Positions 16,769 to 25,554 of a DNA stretch of 64,000 nt are shown piece after piece. Origin of the DNA: Bacteroidales bacterium (lineage in GTDB: Bacteria; Bacteroidota; Bacteroidia; Bacteroidales; WCHB1-69); contig JAKSMG010000001.1 in assembly GCA_024400755.1 (NCBI GenBank), positions 1 to 64,000 on the forward strand. The letters run 5' to 3'. Position 1 is the first letter of the stretch, and each line of letters begins with the position of its first letter. The notes below the pieces were generated by a model. The model had not been told where the DNA came from, ran no database searches, and saw only the letters and a list, made by a program, of their open reading frames with translations. Position numbers and translations under genes: made by a program.

Positions 16769-18822
16769 CACTCACCTCCTTTCAAAGTTTTCAGTAGCGC
16801 GTTGAGCAGCGAATCCACTTCGCTTTCGGCTTTGGCGGCGGCCTGGTAGTCGGCAATGGCCTGGGCAAGGTCAATCTCCTCTTCCGGCTCAAAAGTATCT
16901 ACGTAACGCGGAATGTTGAGGTTGTATTCGTTCTCCTCAATCTCGTCCATATCCACCACCGAGAAATAGCGGCGGCGCAGTTCGGGGTCGGCCAGCATTG
17001 CCAGCAATTCGCTTTCCACCTCTTCAATCTTCGCAATGGATTTTTGCGCCTTGTCGCGGCAGTCATTTTCCTTCGCGGCTTTTTCGGCCATCAGCTTGTC
17101 AAGGGCGTTTTGGGCCGTTTCCAAGCTCTTCCGGTCGCCGGCGGTCAGCTTTTTGCCTTCCCGCTGCTTGTCGTTCACGGCTTTTTGCGCTTTGGCCAAC
17201 CGCTCGGTGGCCTTGCTTACAGCGTCGGCCGTTTCCTCGGCAATCTCGCTCAGCTTAAACTGCAGGTTATCCTGTATGTTGGCGTTCAGGCGGATTTTCT
17301 GTTCGGCAATCCAGCGTTGGGCCACCTCTATGTCGCCCCAGCTTTCGAGGATGGTGGAGATGCGCAGAATGTCTTGCGGTTCCAAGATGTTCAGGTTGGA
17401 TTCCTCGCGGTACCAGCCCTCTTTGGCGGCATACACCATCAGCACCTTGTTTTTGCGGGCTTCGGGCTTGTTCTTGTTGATGAACAAGATGGAGCCGGGG
17501 ATGGTGGTGCCGTAAAACAGGTTGTTGGGCAGCACCACAATGGCATCAATGATGTTGGCGCCGATGGTGGTTCCGTCTTTCAGTCGGCCGGTAAGCAGTC
17601 CGCGGCGGATGTTATATTCCTCATCGGCCTTGCGGTTCTGTCCGTCTTCCTCTTCGGTTTTCTCGGGCTGTCCGCGGAAGAGCACGCCCTGCGGACACAC
17701 CACGCCGGCCTTTCCGCCCTCCTTCACCGAGGCGATGATGTGCTGAAGAAACATAAAGTCGCCGTTGGAATAGGGCGGCATACCATACACTAAGCGCTGG
17801 TAGTTGTCGGTAAACTCCTTGGAATATTCCAGTTGCGGGGAGCCGTCTTTCTTGTTCACCGGTTTGCCGTTGCGGTCTTTCTTGGGCTCGCCGTTTTTGG
17901 CCCAGTTTTCCTGCGAAAACGGAAAGTTGGCCATCACCTTGTCGAAGGTGCGGATCTGCAAAGGGTTGTCTTCGGCCACAAACTTGGGCGAAAGAATGGT
18001 GTCGCCCTGCTTGATATTGGCATCCAATCCGTGCAGAATCATATTGATGTTGCAGATGGCCCAGGTGTTCCACACATTTTCCTGTCCGAAAATGCGCACA
18101 TTCTTCTGGCTGCCGTACTTTTCCTTGGCATATTTCGCCGAGTTGATGAGGAAGCCGCCGGAGCCGCAGGTCGGATCGTAGATGGCGTCGTTTCTTTCGG
18201 GTTTCAGGTAGCGGACGATGATATCAACCACTTCCTGCGGCGTATAGAACTGTCCCGCCGTAGTGCCGCCGCGGTTTTCGTCGGCAAAGCGTTTGATGAG
18301 GTATTCGTAGGCGTCGCCGAGTACATCCACCGAGGCGTTGCGGTTGCTCAAATCCACAGGCGAAAGGTAGTTGATGAGGTTGGTGAGCACTTCGGGGGCG
18401 AGCTTGGTGCCGCCGCTGCCGTCGGGTGCGGGTTCGTTCCAGCGCACCGTGTTGATGATGCCCTTCAGGATGAAGTTGCCGTTGGGATCCTTGTTGGCAT
18501 CGGCAATGCCGTTCACCGCATCGTTCAGTTTCTTGTTCTTTTCCACAGGTGTGGCAATGCGTACGTCTTCCCAGAAGCAACCGTCGGGAATCACGAAATC
18601 GTGCTTCCTGCGGATGAGCAGCTTGCGTTCAGCATCGTTGGGTTCGCGGTTGTTCTGCCGGATGAACTCTTTCACACTGTTTTCATTTTCCCACAGATAG
18701 TTGTCGGAAAGACGTTTGAAGAACAACAGTGAGAGGATGTACGATTTGTAATCTTCCACCTTGTCGCGTAGAATGTCGGCCATGCCGAAAAGCGTGTTGC
18801 CTAATGCCTGTTTGGTAATCAT
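16768..18822 (-). CDS. hsdM: Type I restriction-modification methyltransferase subunit
   Basis: The 684-residue N6-adenine methyltransferase has the N-terminal HsdM domain (LFGMADILRDKVEDYKSYILSLLFFKRLSD). It has the SAM motif DPTCGSGGFLINSAKYA near 215 and the catalytic motif NFPFS (a variant of NPPF/Y) near 300. A coiled-coil region (about 560-630) and an acidic C-terminal end follow. It methylates the host site together with HsdS. It is first in the restriction-modification operon, with a TATTTTTG box upstream. GC content is markedly higher than in the hsdS recognition domains and the inserted NACHT and RelA/SpoT genes. Confidence 0.95.
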   Translation of the reverse strand: MITKQALGNTLFGMADILRDKVEDYKSYILSLLFFKRLSDNYLWENENSVKEFIRQNNREPNDAERKLLIRRKHDFVIPDGCFWEDVRIATPVEKNKKLNDAVNGIADANKDPNGNFILKGIINTVRWNEPAPDGSGGTKLAPEVLTNLINYLSPVDLSNRNASVDVLGDAYEYLIKRFADENRGGTTAGQFYTPQEVVDIIVRYLKPERNDAIYDPTCGSGGFLINSAKYAKEKYGSQKNVRIFGQENVWNTWAICNINMILHGLDANIKQGDTILSPKFVAEDNPLQIRTFDKVMANFPFSQENWAKNGEPKKDRNGKPVNKKDGSPQLEYSKEFTDNYQRLVYGMPPYSNGDFMFLQHIIASVKEGGKAGVVCPQGVLFRGQPEKTEEEDGQNRKADEEYNIRRGLLTGRLKDGTTIGANIIDAIVVLPNNLFYGTTIPGSILFINKNKPEARKNKVLMVYAAKEGWYREESNLNILEPQDILRISTILESWGDIEVAQRWIAEQKIRLNANIQDNLQFKLSEIAEETADAVSKATERLAKAQKAVNDKQREGKKLTAGDRKSLETAQNALDKLMAEKAAKENDCRDKAQKSIAKIEEVESELLAMLADPELRRRYFSVVDMDEIEENEYNLNIPRYVDTFEPEEEIDLAQAIADYQAAAKAESEVDSLLNALLKTLKGGE

Positions 18823-18880
18823 AGATTAGTAATTTATAGTAAAAATATGCAATAAATACGTATATGTATGTATAAATTTA

Positions 18881-18888
18881 CAAAAATA
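18881..18888 (-). promoter_or_regulatory. -7 box of the hsdM operon
   Basis: TATTTTTG on the minus strand, about 60 bases before the hsdM start, is the only good TAnnTTTG box in this gap for the restriction-modification genes. Confidence 0.55.
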
Positions 18889-18950
18889 GAAAAAAAATGT
18901 AATTTATGACAGCAAAATTGTCACTTTTCTTGTTTTTTTTGCACAAAATC

Positions 18951-19120
18951 CGCTTCCAACTCCTTCGCGGGAGCGATGGAAGCGGGCACGAAGCGACAGC
19001 GGCTGCCTTACGGGCGTTGGCGGCAAAGAGCGACCAGCGGAAGCTACTTTGCCGCCATAGCGGCCGTGGCAGGCGCCAAGCGAAGTAAAGCGGACAGCGC
19101 GACGGCACCGCCAGGTGCCG
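18951..19120. other. GC-rich intergenic element with three hairpins
   Basis: This is the main content of the 450-bp gap between hsdM and ygiQ. Three nested or consecutive hairpins are visible: CGCTTCCA (18951-18958) with TGGAAGCG (18977-18984); TGGCGGCAAAG (19018-19028) with CTTTGCCGCCA (19047-19057); and CGGCACC (19103-19109) with GGTGCCG (19114-19120). It has no convincing reading frame and its GC content is far above the AT-rich flanks. It may be a dispersed non-coding repeat or a structured RNA. Confidence 0.55.
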
Positions 19121-19247
19121 GACCGCCCAAATCCTATTCACAAAAATTTCAATAATGACAAAAAACTCACGAGAAAAAAACTTACTGTTTGAAAATAAAA
19201 CACTTACAAAAGTAATTGAAAAATAGCGAAAATCCGAGTTTTTTATG

Positions 19248-19255
19248 TAAGTTTG
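19248..19255 (+). promoter_or_regulatory. -7 box of ygiQ
   Basis: TAAGTTTG fits TAnnTTTG and lies 18 bases before the chosen ATG at 19274. It overlaps the possible TTG start at 19253, which is the reason for preferring the ATG. Confidence 0.6.
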
Positions 19256-19273
19256 CAGTCCAAAACAAAGACG

Positions 19274-21061
19274 ATGACCAAGCATTTTCTACCCATAACG
19301 AAAAAGGAACTCGACTACTTAGGTTGGGATTACGTGGACGTTGTGCTTATCAGCGGCGACGCCTACATCGACCATCCTTCCTTTGCGGTGGCAGTCATCG
19401 GACGATGCCTGGAGGCAGAAGGTTACCGCATTGCTATCTTGCCACAGCCCAACTGGCGTGACGACCTCCGCGATTTCAGAAAACTGGGCAAGCCCCGTCT
19501 GTTTTTCGGCATCACGGCCGGCAATATGGACTCAATGGTCAACCATTACACCGCATTCAAGCGGCTCCGCAGCGACGATGCCTATACCGCCGGTGGAGAA
19601 GCAGGCTTCCGCCCCGACTACGCCACCATCGTCTATTCGCAAATCGTCCGCAAACTCTATCCCGACACGCCCATCGTCATCGGCGGCGTGGAAGCGTCGA
19701 TGCGCCGCCTGGCCCATTACGACTATTGGAGCGACAGTTTCAAACCGTCCATCCTCGCAGACAGCGGTGCCGACATATTAATATATGGTATGGGCGAACG
19801 CCCCGTCACTGCCGTAGCCAAAGCCATTGAGAAAGGAAATTGGAAGGAAAATCTCGACAAAATTCCCCAAATTGGCTATCTCAGCCAAAATATTTCAGCC
19901 ATAAGGGAAGAAAAAGACACAATTTGGCTTCATTCTTTTGAAGAAGAGCAAAAGGACAAGCAAAAATATGCCGAAGACTTCGTCATTTTTGAGAATGAGA
20001 CCAACAAACGCAAACAACGAAGGATGGTTCAACCCCACGGCCAACAACTGGTGGTCATTAATCCTCCGTTCGACATCGCCACGGAGGAAGAAATGGACAA
20101 ATATTCCTTTTTTGACCGGATGATGAACGCTCCGCATCCCAAATACCTGAAACGAGGTCCCATTCCCGCCTTCGAGATGATCAAGAACTCCATCAACATC
20201 CACAAGGGCTGTTTCGGAGGGTGCAGTTTCTGTGCCATCGCAGCGCACCAAGGGAAATTCGTGACTTCACGTTCCGAAAAATCCATTTTGGCAGAAGTCA
20301 CTGATTTGGCCCAACGCGACTATTTCAAAGGACACATTTCCGACTTGGGAGGACCATCCGCCAATATGTACCGCCTACACGGCAAAAATACCAAGGCTTG
20401 CGAAAAATGCAGCCGCCCTTCGTGCATTTTCCCCAAAGTCTGCCCCAACCTCAACATCAACCACAAACCCCTCATTGAACTATACCGCAAGGCCTCCAAA
20501 ATCAACGGAGTAAAACAAATTACCATCGGCAGCGGCATCCGCTACGATATGCTCCTCAACGACAAACAAATAGATCAGGAAAATGGACTGAGCGACTACA
20601 TTCGCGAGGTCGTCAACCACCACGTTTCCGGACGACTGAAAGTGGCGCCGGAACACACCGCCTCGCACGTCCTGCAAAAAATGCGCAAACCCGACTTCGA
20701 CAAATTCAAACTGTTTTTAGAAAAATTCAACAGCGAAAATCGAAAATCCGGCAAGAATCAGCAACTTATCCCCTACTTCATTTCTTCACATCCCGGATGC
20801 ACGATGCAAGATATGAAGGACTTGTCCAAACTGTCGCACCAATGCCACCTGCTTACAGACCAGGTCCAGGATTTTACGCCCACACCTATGACCTACGCCA
20901 CTGCGATGTACTACCTTGGATTTGACCCCTATACGGGAGAAAAAGTCTATGTTGCCCGCAATATGCAGGAAAAAAGAGAACAAAACGCCTGGTTTTTCAC
21001 AAAAAAAGACGCTCACGAAGACAAAAGTCAACGCAAGCGCCCATATCATCGGTCAAAATAA
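19274..21061 (+). CDS. ygiQ: YgiQ family radical SAM protein
   Basis: The 595-residue protein has the YgiQ layout. The N-terminal part (MTKHFLPITKKELDYLGWDYVDVVLISGDAYIDHPSF) is a B12-binding-like fold. The radical SAM cluster motif is HKGCFGGCSFCAIAAHQG (CxxxCxxC) near 315. Further Cys residues occur in KACEKCSRPSCIFPKVCPN, and the C-terminal part has the basic tail typical of the family. The reaction is unknown in this family. Start chosen at 19274 because the upstream TTG overlaps the promoter box. It is a single-gene unit, convergent with adk. Confidence 0.93.
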   Translation: MTKHFLPITKKELDYLGWDYVDVVLISGDAYIDHPSFAVAVIGRCLEAEGYRIAILPQPNWRDDLRDFRKLGKPRLFFGITAGNMDSMVNHYTAFKRLRSDDAYTAGGEAGFRPDYATIVYSQIVRKLYPDTPIVIGGVEASMRRLAHYDYWSDSFKPSILADSGADILIYGMGERPVTAVAKAIEKGNWKENLDKIPQIGYLSQNISAIREEKDTIWLHSFEEEQKDKQKYAEDFVIFENETNKRKQRRMVQPHGQQLVVINPPFDIATEEEMDKYSFFDRMMNAPHPKYLKRGPIPAFEMIKNSINIHKGCFGGCSFCAIAAHQGKFVTSRSEKSILAEVTDLAQRDYFKGHISDLGGPSANMYRLHGKNTKACEKCSRPSCIFPKVCPNLNINHKPLIELYRKASKINGVKQITIGSGIRYDMLLNDKQIDQENGLSDYIREVVNHHVSGRLKVAPEHTASHVLQKMRKPDFDKFKLFLEKFNSENRKSGKNQQLIPYFISSHPGCTMQDMKDLSKLSHQCHLLTDQVQDFTPTPMTYATAMYYLGFDPYTGEKVYVARNMQEKREQNAWFFTKKDAHEDKSQRKRPYHRSK

Positions 21062-21069
21062 GAGACCTC

Positions 21070-21645
21070 TTATTCCAGAGCTTTACAAATATCGGCAAAG
21101 ACCTCATCGATAGTCTGCATACCGTTGATTTCAATTAATTTCCCCTGTTTTTTGTAATAGTCAATCAAAGGATGAGTTAGTTTGAAATACTGTTCGGTAC
21201 GATTTTTTGCCACTTCCGGTGTATCGTCGGTACGACCCAACTCGGCAGCACGCTTCAAAATTCGCTTGATGATTTCTTCTTCATCAATCTTGATATAAAT
21301 AACCTTGGAAATGCTGACGGGCTTGTCATAATTGATGCCATCCAACATTTGGGCCTGTTCAATCGTACGGGGAACACCGTCAAGGATGTAGCCCTTGCAT
21401 TCTCCCAACTTGGACAAGTAGCTGTTCAACATATCCAATGTGACGTCATCAGGACAAAGTCCACCATTATCAATGATACTTTTGGCCTTGATTCCAATAG
21501 GCGATTGAGAGGCGATTTCCTTACGGAACATATCGCCGGTAGAGATATGGTGCAACTTAAATTTCTCCATTAACTTAGGAGCTTGAGTGCCTTTTCCACT
21601 TCCTGGAGCACCCAACAAAACGATGTTAAATTGATTGTTATTCAT
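21070..21645 (-). CDS. adk: Adenylate kinase
   Basis: The 191-residue kinase has the P loop GAPGSGKGTQAPKL (residues 12-25) and the AMP-binding phrases HISTGDMFRKE and GYILDGVPRTIEQAQ. The lid is short (LKRAAELGRTDDTPE), without the zinc Cys residues, as in the short gram-negative type. It interconverts AMP, ADP and ATP. It lies downstream of hpt on the same strand with a 146-bp gap. Confidence 0.97.
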   Translation of the reverse strand: MNNNQFNIVLLGAPGSGKGTQAPKLMEKFKLHHISTGDMFRKEIASQSPIGIKAKSIIDNGGLCPDDVTLDMLNSYLSKLGECKGYILDGVPRTIEQAQMLDGINYDKPVSISKVIYIKIDEEEIIKRILKRAAELGRTDDTPEVAKNRTEQYFKLTHPLIDYYKKQGKLIEINGMQTIDEVFADICKALE

Positions 21646-21791
21646 AACTATTATATTTTAATATCTTTCTTTCTCACCACTCATTTCCTCACATCAAACT
21701 TGTAAACCAATGTATTATTATCAGTTCCAACTATCAAACACTTCTTCTACGTATTTCAGTTCACTGATCACTGACCACAGTTCACCGACTA

Positions 21792-22328
21792 CTACTCACA
21801 CACCTGATAAATATCGGGCAAATTCCGTCCCCAGCCATCGTAATCCAAACCGTGTCCCACGACAAATTTGTTGGGAATCGGCAAACCCACATAATGCACG
21901 GGAATAGATCTGTTATAGACATCCGTCTTTAGAGCCATCGTAGCCATTCGCACGTCTTTCACCTTGGCGGCTTGCAACACCTCGCACAAGTGCTCGTAGG
22001 TTTCACCCGTATCGACAATATCTTCCACGATGATAACTCTTTGTCCCGTCAAATCCTCGTTCAAACCGATCAAGGGTGTCACCGTGTGAGTGGATTGCAT
22101 TCCACTGTATGACACAAACTTGATACAAGAAATGCGGCACGGCATCGTCAATTTTTGCAGCAGTTCGGCAGCAAAAATCATAGCACCGTTCAAGTTAACC
22201 AAAAGGATGGGCTTGTCATTTTTATAATCCTCGTTAATCTGTTGTGCCACGCGTTCGGTCGCGGCATTCACTTCTTGCACAGGGATATATTTGACAAAGG
22301 TTTTATCAAGTACCGTTATCTTTTCCAT
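21792..22328 (-). CDS. hpt: Hypoxanthine phosphoribosyltransferase
   Basis: The protein of about 178 residues has the PRPP-binding loop RVIIVEDIVDTGETYEHL and the C-terminal phrases VHYVGLPIPNKFVVGHGLDYDGWGRNLPDIYQV of purine salvage phosphoribosyltransferases. It converts hypoxanthine or guanine to IMP or GMP. ATG at 22328 (MEKITVLDKTF) is preferred over the ATG nine bases upstream. Its neighbour adk continues purine metabolism. Confidence 0.95.
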   Translation of the reverse strand: MEKITVLDKTFVKYIPVQEVNAATERVAQQINEDYKNDKPILLVNLNGAMIFAAELLQKLTMPCRISCIKFVSYSGMQSTHTVTPLIGLNEDLTGQRVIIVEDIVDTGETYEHLCEVLQAAKVKDVRMATMALKTDVYNRSIPVHYVGLPIPNKFVVGHGLDYDGWGRNLPDIYQVCE

Positions 22329-22437
22329 ATTTAGCAAATTAATTTACAAAAATACAACATTTTTCGAAGAAAACGGTTATTCGCCTTATATTTTTTTTCG
22401 TATTTTTGCGAATGAAAGGAATTTATATGAAAGCACT

Positions 22438-22695
22438 ATGATTTATGCGTTTGTCGTCAACATTTTCAGCTTTTTGCTCTTTGGCATTGACAAGCTTAAA
22501 GCGAAGAAAGACCTCTGGCGGCTTCCAGAATGGGTATTGCTGTTTGTTTCCCTGATTGGAGGATCACTGGGAGCATTAGTCGGGATGTGGCTGTTTCGGC
22601 ACAAGACCAAGCACCTCAAATTCATCATTTTAGTTCCTTTATTTTTCATTTTACACCTCATTTTGATTTATTATTTCATTCAACAATATCGATAA
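22438..22695 (+). CDS. DUF1294 family membrane protein
   Basis: An 85-residue protein with the family phrases FGIDKLKAKKDLWRLPEWVLL and GGSLGALVGMWLFRHKTKHLKF. It has two or three membrane helices (3-15, 30-50 and 60-80) with basic loops between. The function of the family is unknown. It ends 12 bases before the dus gene, so they are likely co-transcribed. The start at 22438 gives the usual family N-terminus. Confidence 0.85.
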   Translation: MIYAFVVNIFSFLLFGIDKLKAKKDLWRLPEWVLLFVSLIGGSLGALVGMWLFRHKTKHLKFIILVPLFFILHLILIYYFIQQYR

Positions 22696-22707
22696 ATTCA
22701 TTTGCAG

Positions 22708-23670
22708 ATGAATCCCATCAAAAAAATCCTCGACGAGTTTGAATTTCCGGTTTACCTTGCCCCAATGGAAGAGGTCAGTGACCCGCCGTTTCGCAGCATC
22801 TGCAAAGAATTTGGTGCCGACCTGCTCATTTCGGAATTTATTTCCTCCGACGCACTTTCGCGGGAAGTAGATAAAAGCATCAAAAAAATGCACTTTGAAG
22901 AAAGTGAACGTCCCTTTGGCATACAGATTTTCGGCCACGACGAAGATTCTCTGATTGCGGCCGCACGCATAGCGGAAAGCGCACAGCCCGACTTTATCGA
23001 CATCAACTGGGGTTGTCCCGTGAAAAAAGTCGTCACGAAGGGTGCGGGCTCGGCCATTTTGAAGGACATTCCCAAGATGATACGCCTCACCAAGGCGGTG
23101 GTTGACGCCGTAAAACTGCCCGTCACCGTAAAAACCAGACTGGGTTGGGAAGAAGCCGACAAACCCATCGTTGAAGCTGCCGAAATGCTTCAGGACATTG
23201 GCATCTGCGCCATCACCATCCACGGCCGCACCCGCTCACAAATGTACAGCGGCACCGCCGACTGGACCTTAATTGGAGAGGTCAAAGCCAACCCGCGTAT
23301 GAACATTCCCGTCATTGGCAACGGCGACATTGATAGTGCGGAAAAGGCAGTCGAATACAAAAACCGTTACGGTGTTGATGCCATTATGGTGGGACGCGCC
23401 GCCATCGGAAATCCCTGGATTTTCAAGCAAATAAAAGAATATATTAATGGCAGAACACCGAGCATTCCAAGCTATGACAAAAAGGTAGAGATTTGTCTGA
23501 AGCACTTGCAGCGCTCCATCGAATGGAAAAACGAACGAACCGGCATTCTGGAAATGCGCAAACATTACGCCAATTATTTCAAAGGAATTCCTCATTTCAA
23601 AGAAAAAAAGATACAACTGATGAATGCCTTAAGCTTTGAGGAATGCAAAAAAATACTAATAAACAACTAA
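22708..23670 (+). CDS. dus: tRNA-dihydrouridine synthase
   Basis: The 320-residue flavoenzyme has the Dus start VYLAPMEEVSDPPFRSICKEFGAD (usually APM-GVTD). It also has the active-site Cys in INWGCPVKKVVTKGAGSAIL, KTRLGWEE, HGRTRSQMYSG, and VIGNGDI...VDAIMVGRAAIGNPWIF. It reduces uridines in tRNA D loops with FMN and NADPH. ATG at 22708 is preferred over the TTG six bases upstream. The glutamate in APMEEV is a small departure from the common glycine. Confidence 0.93.
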   Translation: MNPIKKILDEFEFPVYLAPMEEVSDPPFRSICKEFGADLLISEFISSDALSREVDKSIKKMHFEESERPFGIQIFGHDEDSLIAAARIAESAQPDFIDINWGCPVKKVVTKGAGSAILKDIPKMIRLTKAVVDAVKLPVTVKTRLGWEEADKPIVEAAEMLQDIGICAITIHGRTRSQMYSGTADWTLIGEVKANPRMNIPVIGNGDIDSAEKAVEYKNRYGVDAIMVGRAAIGNPWIFKQIKEYINGRTPSIPSYDKKVEICLKHLQRSIEWKNERTGILEMRKHYANYFKGIPHFKEKKIQLMNALSFEECKKILINN

Positions 23671-23737
23671 TATTCAATTATTTATATTAAACCGGAAATT
23701 ATTTTTTCAAAAACCGGCATTACAAAATATTTTTTTG

Positions 23738-23745
23738 TATTTTTG
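23738..23745 (+). promoter_or_regulatory. -7 box of tRNA-His
   Basis: TATTTTTG lies 13 bases before the 5' end of the tRNA, the expected spacing for a TAnnTTTG promoter with a short leader. Confidence 0.65.
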
Positions 23746-23758
23746 CAGTCACAAATAT

Positions 23759-23833
23759 GGCGGCTGTAGCTCAGTTGGTTAGAGTACCGGATTGTGGTTC
23801 CGAGGGTCGTCGGTTCGAGTCCGACCCGCCGCC
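23759..23833 (+). tRNA. tRNA-His (GTG anticodon)
   Basis: The cloverleaf can be drawn by hand. The D arm is TAGCTCAGTTGGTTAGAGT, the anticodon loop TTGTGGT carries GTG, and the T arm is GTCGG TTCGAGT CCGAC. The extra 5' G pairs with C73, the histidine identity element, and CCA is not encoded. The acceptor stem has one U-C mismatch (pair 6-67) and the anticodon stem has a C-A pair at its base. G34 of this tRNA is a queuosine site, and the adjacent gene is a queuosine-precursor transporter. Confidence 0.93.
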
Positions 23834-23841
23834 CAAAAATG

Positions 23842-23877
23842 AAAAAGAACAATTTACGAAAGTAGGTTGTTCTTTTT
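23842..23877. terminator. Bidirectional terminator after tRNA-His
   Basis: AAAAAGAACAA (23842-23852) pairs with TTGTTCTTTTT (23867-23877). It lies 8 bases after the tRNA and overlaps the last codons of the convergent transporter gene. Confidence 0.8.
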
Positions 23878-24525
23878 TTTGAGTTGATTTACCACAAGAT
23901 AAAGCAACGGCGTGGCAGCACAAGCCTCCAACAGAAGTTTTACCAACACCTGAATAAGGATCATTGAACCGATGGCCGACAACGACACCGTTCCCCCAAA
24001 AGCCACCACTACAAAAATCGCCGTATCAACAACATAACCAAAAAAAGAAGATCCTATCGCACGCAGCCACAAGTGCTTGCCTTCGGTCTTAATCTTGATT
24101 TTTTCCATAGACCACGCATTGACCAATTCACCACAAAGAAATGCCAACAGGGAAGCGGCCGTGATTCGCGGAACAAAAGAAAACACCTGACGATATGCTT
24201 CGGCATTGGCTTGTGTTTCAACAGGGAAAGGCAACCAAATGGCAACCCAAGCAAATAAAGTAAAAAAAATCTCACAGAAAAAAGTCAACCAGATTACTCG
24301 TTTTGCTGTTTGATATCCCCAAATTTCCGTCAAAACATCGCCTAACAAATAGGCAATGGGAAAAATAATGGTTCCCGCATCAAATATGGTAATTCCAGCG
24401 ACATTTATCAACTTGACAGCCATCACATTAGCAGTCAAATAACAAGTTATCAGCAAACCTACGATTACAGTGAGTGCAGGTAATTTTCGGTTTTTTAAAG
24501 GGTTTTCCGAGACCTTTTCCATCAT
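23854..24525 (-). CDS. yhhQ: Queuosine precursor transporter (YhhQ/VUT family)
   Basis: The 223-residue membrane protein has about six hydrophobic helices and the family phrases TANVMAVKLINVAG, FPIAYLLGDVLTEIWGYQTAKRVIW, LAFLCGELVNAWSMEKIK and GSSFFGYVVDTAIF. The family (DUF165) imports the queuosine precursors preQ0/preQ1 or queuine-type bases. The gene is convergent with tRNA-His, one of the four queuosine-containing tRNAs, and their 3' ends are 20 bases apart. Confidence 0.9.
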   Translation of the reverse strand: MMEKVSENPLKNRKLPALTVIVGLLITCYLTANVMAVKLINVAGITIFDAGTIIFPIAYLLGDVLTEIWGYQTAKRVIWLTFFCEIFFTLFAWVAIWLPFPVETQANAEAYRQVFSFVPRITAASLLAFLCGELVNAWSMEKIKIKTEGKHLWLRAIGSSFFGYVVDTAIFVVVAFGGTVSLSAIGSMILIQVLVKLLLEACAATPLLYLVVNQLKKKNNLLS

Positions 24526-24561
24526 TATTTATTTTGATGTGCAAAATTACACAAATTTCAA

Positions 24562-25536
24562 CTAAAAAAACAAGGATTTGAATTCATCCCCCGTAATGCC
24601 GCTGACATATTCAGACACGTCAATTTGTGACAACAAGGTATTCAATGCCTGCTCATTATGGGGCAAATCAATCAATTTATCCTCCAATTCCGAAATATCC
24701 TTCTTGGCAAAGAAATCGCCATAGATTTTTGCTTGGCGAATCAACGACTTGTCAATAGAAAGATACAGCTCCACAATTCCGCCAGACGTTTTGGCCGACT
24801 TATGAAACGTATATTTGGGCGAACTGCCGAAATTCCACTCCCACGTGGCATATTTTTCATCCGTCAAACGGCGAATATATTGCAATTCCTCTTCCGTAAA
24901 GGCATACGTTTCGGCATCTTGTCGCGAAGCCAGGATATAGCGCATAATACGGTCTGCAAAGTCCAACACCGACAAACTCTTGTCTTCCAAATATTCACTG
25001 ATATTCGTCACCCGTTTCCTCACCGACTTCACCGCCTTGTCTTGAAATTTCAAAGGATTGACATTCAACGCCTTGGACAAATCTGTCATTTCTGACGAGA
25101 ACAACAAGGTCCCGTGATGCAACATCCTACGATGATGCACGCACTGTGCATTTCCAGATATTTTCATTCCATTGATGGTCAAATCATTACGCCCTTCAAA
25201 ACGGGCATCAACGCCCATTTGGTGCAACACTTCCAATATCGGCTCGGTAAATGTTCTGAAATTGCCGTTGCTATTACTTTCCACAAAGGTAAAATTCAAA
25301 TTTCCCAAATCGTGGAACACAGCTCCCCCACCCGTTTGCCGCCGAACAACCTTTATGCCATTTTCCTTCACATAATCCACATTGATTTCAGCCAAGGAAT
25401 TCTGAAATTTTCCAACAATAATCGAGGGTTCGTTACGCCAAAGCATAAAAATGTCATCTTCCACATTGTCAAGCAAATACTCTTCAACAGCGAGATTAAA
25501 ATAGGGCTCCGTTAATGGATTAAAAATACACTTCAT
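24562..25536 (-). CDS. lplA: Lipoate-protein ligase A
   Basis: The 324-residue protein has the lipoate ligase phrases FNLAVEEYLLDN, MLWRNEPSIIVGKFQN, VVRRQTGGGAVFHDLGNLNFTFV (the lipoyl-AMP loop) and INGMKISGNAQ, plus the C-terminal accessory domain (YATWEWNFGSSPKY). It attaches free lipoate to E2 and H proteins. It follows glgB's start region in a tandem minus-strand run, though functions are unrelated. Confidence 0.95.
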   Translation of the reverse strand: MKCIFNPLTEPYFNLAVEEYLLDNVEDDIFMLWRNEPSIIVGKFQNSLAEINVDYVKENGIKVVRRQTGGGAVFHDLGNLNFTFVESNSNGNFRTFTEPILEVLHQMGVDARFEGRNDLTINGMKISGNAQCVHHRRMLHHGTLLFSSEMTDLSKALNVNPLKFQDKAVKSVRKRVTNISEYLEDKSLSVLDFADRIMRYILASRQDAETYAFTEEELQYIRRLTDEKYATWEWNFGSSPKYTFHKSAKTSGGIVELYLSIDKSLIRQAKIYGDFFAKKDISELEDKLIDLPHNEQALNTLLSQIDVSEYVSGITGDEFKSLFF

Positions 25537-25554
25537 TGTTTCACTTTTTATGAT

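Noticed and set aside
17044..18732. Long plus-strand frames of 249 and 299 codons
   Set aside because: Both are antisense to hsdM, caused by its GC-rich codon use.
18951..19120. Possible retron RNA (msr-msd)
   Set aside because: Hairpin-rich, but no reverse transcriptase gene is nearby.
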